From Campylobacteraceae bacterium (lineage in GTDB: Bacteria > Campylobacterota > Campylobacteria > Campylobacterales > Sulfurovaceae), in the NCBI GenBank assembly GCA_027002755.1, contig JALWZI010000082.1, forward strand, positions 1 to 7,273: a DNA stretch of 7,273 nt, read 5' to 3'. Positions 4,993 through 7,273 of the stretch are shown in pieces. Each line of letters begins with the position of its first letter. The stretch's first letter is position 1. The notes under the pieces were generated by a model. It was not told where the DNA came from and did not search any database. It saw only the letters and a program-made list of their open reading frames with translations. A program made the position numbers and the translations under genes.

Positions 4993-6252
4993 TCAATGCT
5001 CTACGGGAATGAAGGCTTCGGTCCGTCCGTTGTACTCCAGGTAGAGATCTCCGTCAGAATAATCGGGCAGGCGGTCGCAGGAGATGTGGCGCAGAGACTG
5101 GGATTCGATGGGTGTCGGGGGAACGATCCCTGAATGGGAGCAGAGTGTTGCGGGGTAGAGTGAGGTATTGAGGATCCAGAAATCGCTGTAGTCGGGACGA
5201 CCCTCCAGCTCCTTTTTGACGCCGCGCTTCTGGGAGCTGGCCAATCCCTCCAGGAGAAAGACGTCGTGATAGAAGCTGTCATCCACCGTCTCCGGAAGCA
5301 GTTCTCCGCGCCCGTTTCGTGAGACGAAGGCGACGATATCGATCCCGTCCCGGGTCTTCCGGTTGATCAGGGAGTAGAGTTGGCGTTTGTCCCGGATCTT
5401 CTCCATCCCTTTGAAGCTGTGGTAGGCGTCGATATGCCCCTGCAGCAGGATACGTTCCAGCCGGTCGAACTGCTCAAGCTCATAGGCGATCTTTTTATCA
5501 TGGATATATTCTCTGGCTCTTTGGGCGAGCTGCCGGCTCTTTTCTCGGATACGGCGATTGAGCAGGGGATCGATGTAGCGCCGAACGAAGAGAATGACCC
5601 CGGCGAAGATCCTGCCGAAGAAGTATCCGATACGGGAGAGAAAGCGGTTGATCGGGTGTTCGGGCCCCAGGGTTCGCTCCAGCCAGGCGAAGAACCAGCT
5701 GAAGGCGAAGACCTCCAGGATCGGGGTCAGCCAGGAGTTGAAGAGGAGGCCGAAGGTTTTCCCCAGGACCAGCAGCAGGGTCTTGGAGAGGCTGATGACA
5801 ATCACCTTCAGCTCCGTGAAGAGAAAGAGGTGGCTCAGGTATCCGCTGCTGTAGAGAAGCCAGACCGAGAGGACAGAGGCGACAAGGGCCAACAGAAGAT
5901 TGCGGATCCTGGCCCGGAATCCCAGCCCCAGATAGTACTCCCTGGCCTCTTTCAGTGCCGTGGAGATGGGAGTGAGGATATTGCGCCGCAGCCAGCGGGA
6001 GAAGACATTGTCCAGAAACCAGCGTTTAAGCAGGAGGATCGACCCCTGCAGAAAGGTCAATCCCTTGAAAAAGGTCAGAAGTTTGAGTTTGGAGGCGCTG
6101 TAAAAGGAGAGGATCGCGCCCTTGAAGGCGAGGGAGGCCGCCAGCATATACCCCAGGACCCATTTCCAGCTCTCGGGGAAAAAGGCGTAGAGCACCGCCC
6201 CGATCAACAACGGAACGATGATCAGCAGAGCGGCCAGATCGCGACGACGCAT
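4993..6252 (-). CDS. Multi-pass membrane protein of unknown function with a large soluble C-terminal part
   Basis: I do not recognise the family of this 419-residue protein. Its first half holds about six hydrophobic helices: roughly residues 7-25, 31-50, 117-138, 148-168, 174-192 and 209-225. An amphipathic, positively charged stretch at 55-115 may add a re-entrant or peripheral helix. From about residue 228 it is soluble: a long charged helix (RRIREKSRQLAQRAREY to FDRLERILLQG, 233-272), then a mixed segment with strands (GIDIVAFVSRNGRGELLPE, FWILNTSLYP, DLYLEYNGRTEAFIP). The RR/KR-rich loops suggest the C-terminal part is cytoplasmic. No catalytic motif is evident. The ATG at 6252 is 6 bases after the stop of the DUF6524-like gene and has no Shine-Dalgarno sequence, which suggests coupled translation from that gene. 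The two membrane proteins may function together; this is inferred from position only. Confidence 0.8.
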   Translation of the reverse strand: MRRRDLAALLIIVPLLIGAVLYAFFPESWKWVLGYMLAASLAFKGAILSFYSASKLKLLTFFKGLTFLQGSILLLKRWFLDNVFSRWLRRNILTPISTALKEAREYYLGLGFRARIRNLLLALVASVLSVWLLYSSGYLSHLFLFTELKVIVISLSKTLLLVLGKTFGLLFNSWLTPILEVFAFSWFFAWLERTLGPEHPINRFLSRIGYFFGRIFAGVILFVRRYIDPLLNRRIREKSRQLAQRAREYIHDKKIAYELEQFDRLERILLQGHIDAYHSFKGMEKIRDKRQLYSLINRKTRDGIDIVAFVSRNGRGELLPETVDDSFYHDVFLLEGLASSQKRGVKKELEGRPDYSDFWILNTSLYPATLCSHSGIVPPTPIESQSLRHISCDRLPDYSDGDLYLEYNGRTEAFIPVEH

Positions 6253-6258
6253 CGAGGG

Positions 6259-6714
6259 TCAGTCTTCGTCGGTCGCGTCGGTGGTGTAGACCCCGGTGGC
6301 GGTCTTCCAGATGATGGAGGCGTTGAGCCCGAGCCAGATGATCAGGCCCATCCCGATGGTAAGTACCCAGCCGAGCACCGTCCAGTCGGAGGTGTCGAGC
6401 CATCCTTTGGAGGAAAGACCGTAGACAAAGGCGGCGATGATGGCGGCGGAGATCATCGCTCCGTACCATTTGAGACTCTGATAGATCGCTTTGAAGGCCA
6501 TGAGCCAGAAAGCGACCATCACCAGAATGAAAAAGGGCCGGAACCCCTCCAGCGGGTTACCCTGGCTGATGTAGTGGATAAAGTGGTGCCCGGTGGGGTT
6601 CCAGGTGCCGGCGGCCAGGGCCAGGGCCAGAATCATCGAGACCCACCAGCGCAAGTGGCGGACCGTTTTGCCGTCCTTGGTCCGTGACTTTTTGATCAGA
6701 ATGTCAGGAAGCAT
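6259..6714 (-). CDS. Four-helix membrane protein, DUF6524-like
   Basis: The 151-residue product has four predicted membrane helices (about residues 22-37, 59-76, 84-101 and 111-133) and an acidic tail ending DATDED. The combination GTWNPTGHHFIHY near residue 36, NPLEGF before helix 2, KGWLDTSDWTVLGW before helix 4 and GLNASIIW after it matches what I know of the DUF6524 family, small inner-membrane proteins with no assigned function. The call is by recollection of the pattern. The ATG is preceded by an A-rich AAAGG (6721-6725) with a 6-base spacer. It has a perfect -10 box of its own and is the first gene of a probable two-gene operon with the 419-residue membrane protein. Confidence 0.8.
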   Translation of the reverse strand: MLPDILIKKSRTKDGKTVRHLRWWVSMILALALAAGTWNPTGHHFIHYISQGNPLEGFRPFFILVMVAFWLMAFKAIYQSLKWYGAMISAAIIAAFVYGLSSKGWLDTSDWTVLGWVLTIGMGLIIWLGLNASIIWKTATGVYTTDATDED

Positions 6715-6734
6715 GGCAAACCTTTTTTTGAGGC

Positions 6735-6762
6735 ATTATATTCAAAAATGACGGAGAAACAA
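6735..6762 (-). promoter_or_regulatory. Promoter of the membrane-protein pair
   Basis: On the minus strand TTGTTT (6757-6762) and a perfect TATAAT (6735-6740) are 16 bases apart, and the -10 box ends 20 bases before the DUF6524-like start codon. The -35 region abuts that of the divergent promoter on the + strand. Confidence 0.6.
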
Positions 6763-6782
6763 ATAGGGTTATTCCTTTCTGT

Positions 6783-6788
6783 TATAAT
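6783..6788 (+). promoter_or_regulatory. Extended -10 promoter of the ExbB-like gene
   Basis: TGTTATAAT is a perfect extended -10 (TGn plus TATAAT). There is no good -35 box at 6760-6765, as expected for extended -10 promoters. A 10-bp palindrome, AATTGCAATT (6795-6804), sits at the predicted transcription start and could be an operator. The leader to the ATG at 6876 is about 80 nt and contains a GAGGTTT/AAACCTC hairpin (6821-6827 with 6836-6842, 8-base loop). Confidence 0.6.
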
Positions 6789-6862
6789 GGCCGAAATTGC
6801 AATTGAAGCTTTTAAAAAGTGAGGTTTCAACCGATAAACCTCTCGATTACTTCCCGAAAGAT

Positions 6863-6868
6863 GGAGGA
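6863..6868 (+). promoter_or_regulatory. Ribosome binding site that selects the start of the ExbB-like gene
   Basis: GGAGGA lies 7 bases before the ATG at 6876. Two other in-frame ATGs are less likely: the one at 6861 overlaps the GGAGGA, and the one at 6870 follows it with no spacer. Confidence 0.65.
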
Positions 6869-6875
6869 AATGCCC

Positions 6876-7273
6876 ATGGCTGAAGGTCTCACCCACAAAG
6901 GGGGCAGCTGCCCCGGTGTCTTCTTGACGATCGTCTCGATCCCGTTCCTTTTCGTCGCGGCCCTGACGGCGAGCTTTCTGGGGTATCTGCCCTACGATAT
7001 CGGGCTCAATACCCTCATCACTGTCGCCTTCATCTTCGTCGTCTTTCTTTTCTTCATCCCTCACAACGCCAGTTACGCCGCCTGTCGGATCTCCAGAAAC
7101 TTCGCCCTCATGGAGGAGGCGCTGCAGGAGGGGCTTAAAAAGAACGCCCTGACCATCATGGGCAAGACCAAATCGACCCTGACGGTCCGGGAGTTCGTCG
7201 ATGACTACTTCAAGGATGTCCGGGACGACAACTACGCCCGGGTCGCCGCTTCGATCTTCCCGATGTTGGGAAT
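6876..7273 (+). CDS. MotA/TolQ/ExbB-like proton channel family protein (N-terminal part, runs off window)
   Basis: The first 132 codons are present and the frame stays open to the end of the window. There is a membrane helix at about residues 15-35, a second at 46-63, then a charged cytoplasmic stretch (RISRNFALMEEALQEGLKK, TKSTLTVREFVDDYFKDVRD) and the beginning of another helix, YARVAASIFPMLG. The last piece matches the start of the conserved helix in TolQ/ExbB/MotA proteins (pattern A..AP.LGLLGTV), where the channel-lining residues follow; those lie outside the window. Such proteins form ring-like inner-membrane proton channels that power TonB, Tol or flagellar machinery, usually with an ExbD/TolR/MotB partner encoded next to them. 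Two N-terminal helices before the cytoplasmic part resemble MotA more than ExbB, but this family also has uncharacterised members in this phylum. The start at 6876 was chosen by its ribosome site. Confidence 0.7.
   Translation, partial: MAEGLTHKGGSCPGVFLTIVSIPFLFVAALTASFLGYLPYDIGLNTLITVAFIFVVFLFFIPHNASYAACRISRNFALMEEALQEGLKKNALTIMGKTKSTLTVREFVDDYFKDVRDDNYARVAASIFPMLG

Noticed and set aside
4808..4996. A 62-codon minus-strand frame starting TTG at the stop of the 419-aa membrane protein gene
   Set aside because: It runs through the structured element and ends in its terminal repeat, starts with TTG, and its Arg/Thr/Pro/Ser-rich product looks like translated hairpins. Better explained as non-coding.
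5380..6687. A 435-codon open frame on the + strand
   Set aside because: Antisense shadow of the two membrane-protein genes. Its product is full of Gly, Asp, Gln, Pro and Glu, as expected when codons for hydrophobic residues are read in reverse, and it has no domain.

Overview
The window looks like chromosomal core DNA of a Campylobacterota (Epsilonproteobacteria) relative, plausibly of the Sulfurovum/Nitratifractor kind. The evidence is protein style, fairly GC-rich genes separated by AT-rich spacers, and promoters with a strong TATAAT -10 box but a weak -35. The taxonomic call is an inference from protein appearance, not from a marker gene search.

Left part (1-1476, + strand): the last 17 codons of a Fur/PerR-like regulator are followed by a good -10 box and accD, the zinc-ribbon beta subunit of the acetyl-CoA carboxylase carboxyltransferase. 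A small exported helical-repeat protein overlaps the end of accD by 8 bases and is probably translated with it.

Middle (1514-3835, - strand): lemA has its own promoter and is followed after one base by a large lipoprotein. The lipoprotein combines a TPM (YgcG-type) domain, a probable NTF2-like domain and a PDZ-like C-terminus. LemA next to a TPM protein is a widespread pairing, but the domain combination here is unusual. Upstream of lemA lies a 65-codon membrane-anchored ORF whose second half resembles the C-terminal end of a polysaccharide deacetylase; it may be the remnant of an internal deletion. A small cysteine-containing exported protein (3937-4272, +) is divergent from it.

Right part (4339-7273): a CspA-type cold-shock gene (- strand) has a well-placed sigma-70 promoter, a leader of about 120 nt and a possible terminator. 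Between it and the next genes is a 165-bp non-coding element (4804-4968) bounded by a perfect 13-bp inverted repeat and containing two long internal hairpins. Beyond it are two co-directional membrane-protein genes (- strand): a 419-aa protein of unknown function and a DUF6524-like four-helix protein. Divergent from these, with back-to-back promoters, is the start of a MotA/TolQ/ExbB-like proton-channel protein that runs off the window.

Most of the window is ordinary housekeeping and envelope biology. The items that best deserve a second look are the structured element at 4804-4968, the TPM/NTF2-like/PDZ lipoprotein next to lemA, and the deacetylase-like remnant. I did not find a clearly new multi-gene system such as a defence island, CRISPR array or mobile element with a transposase.
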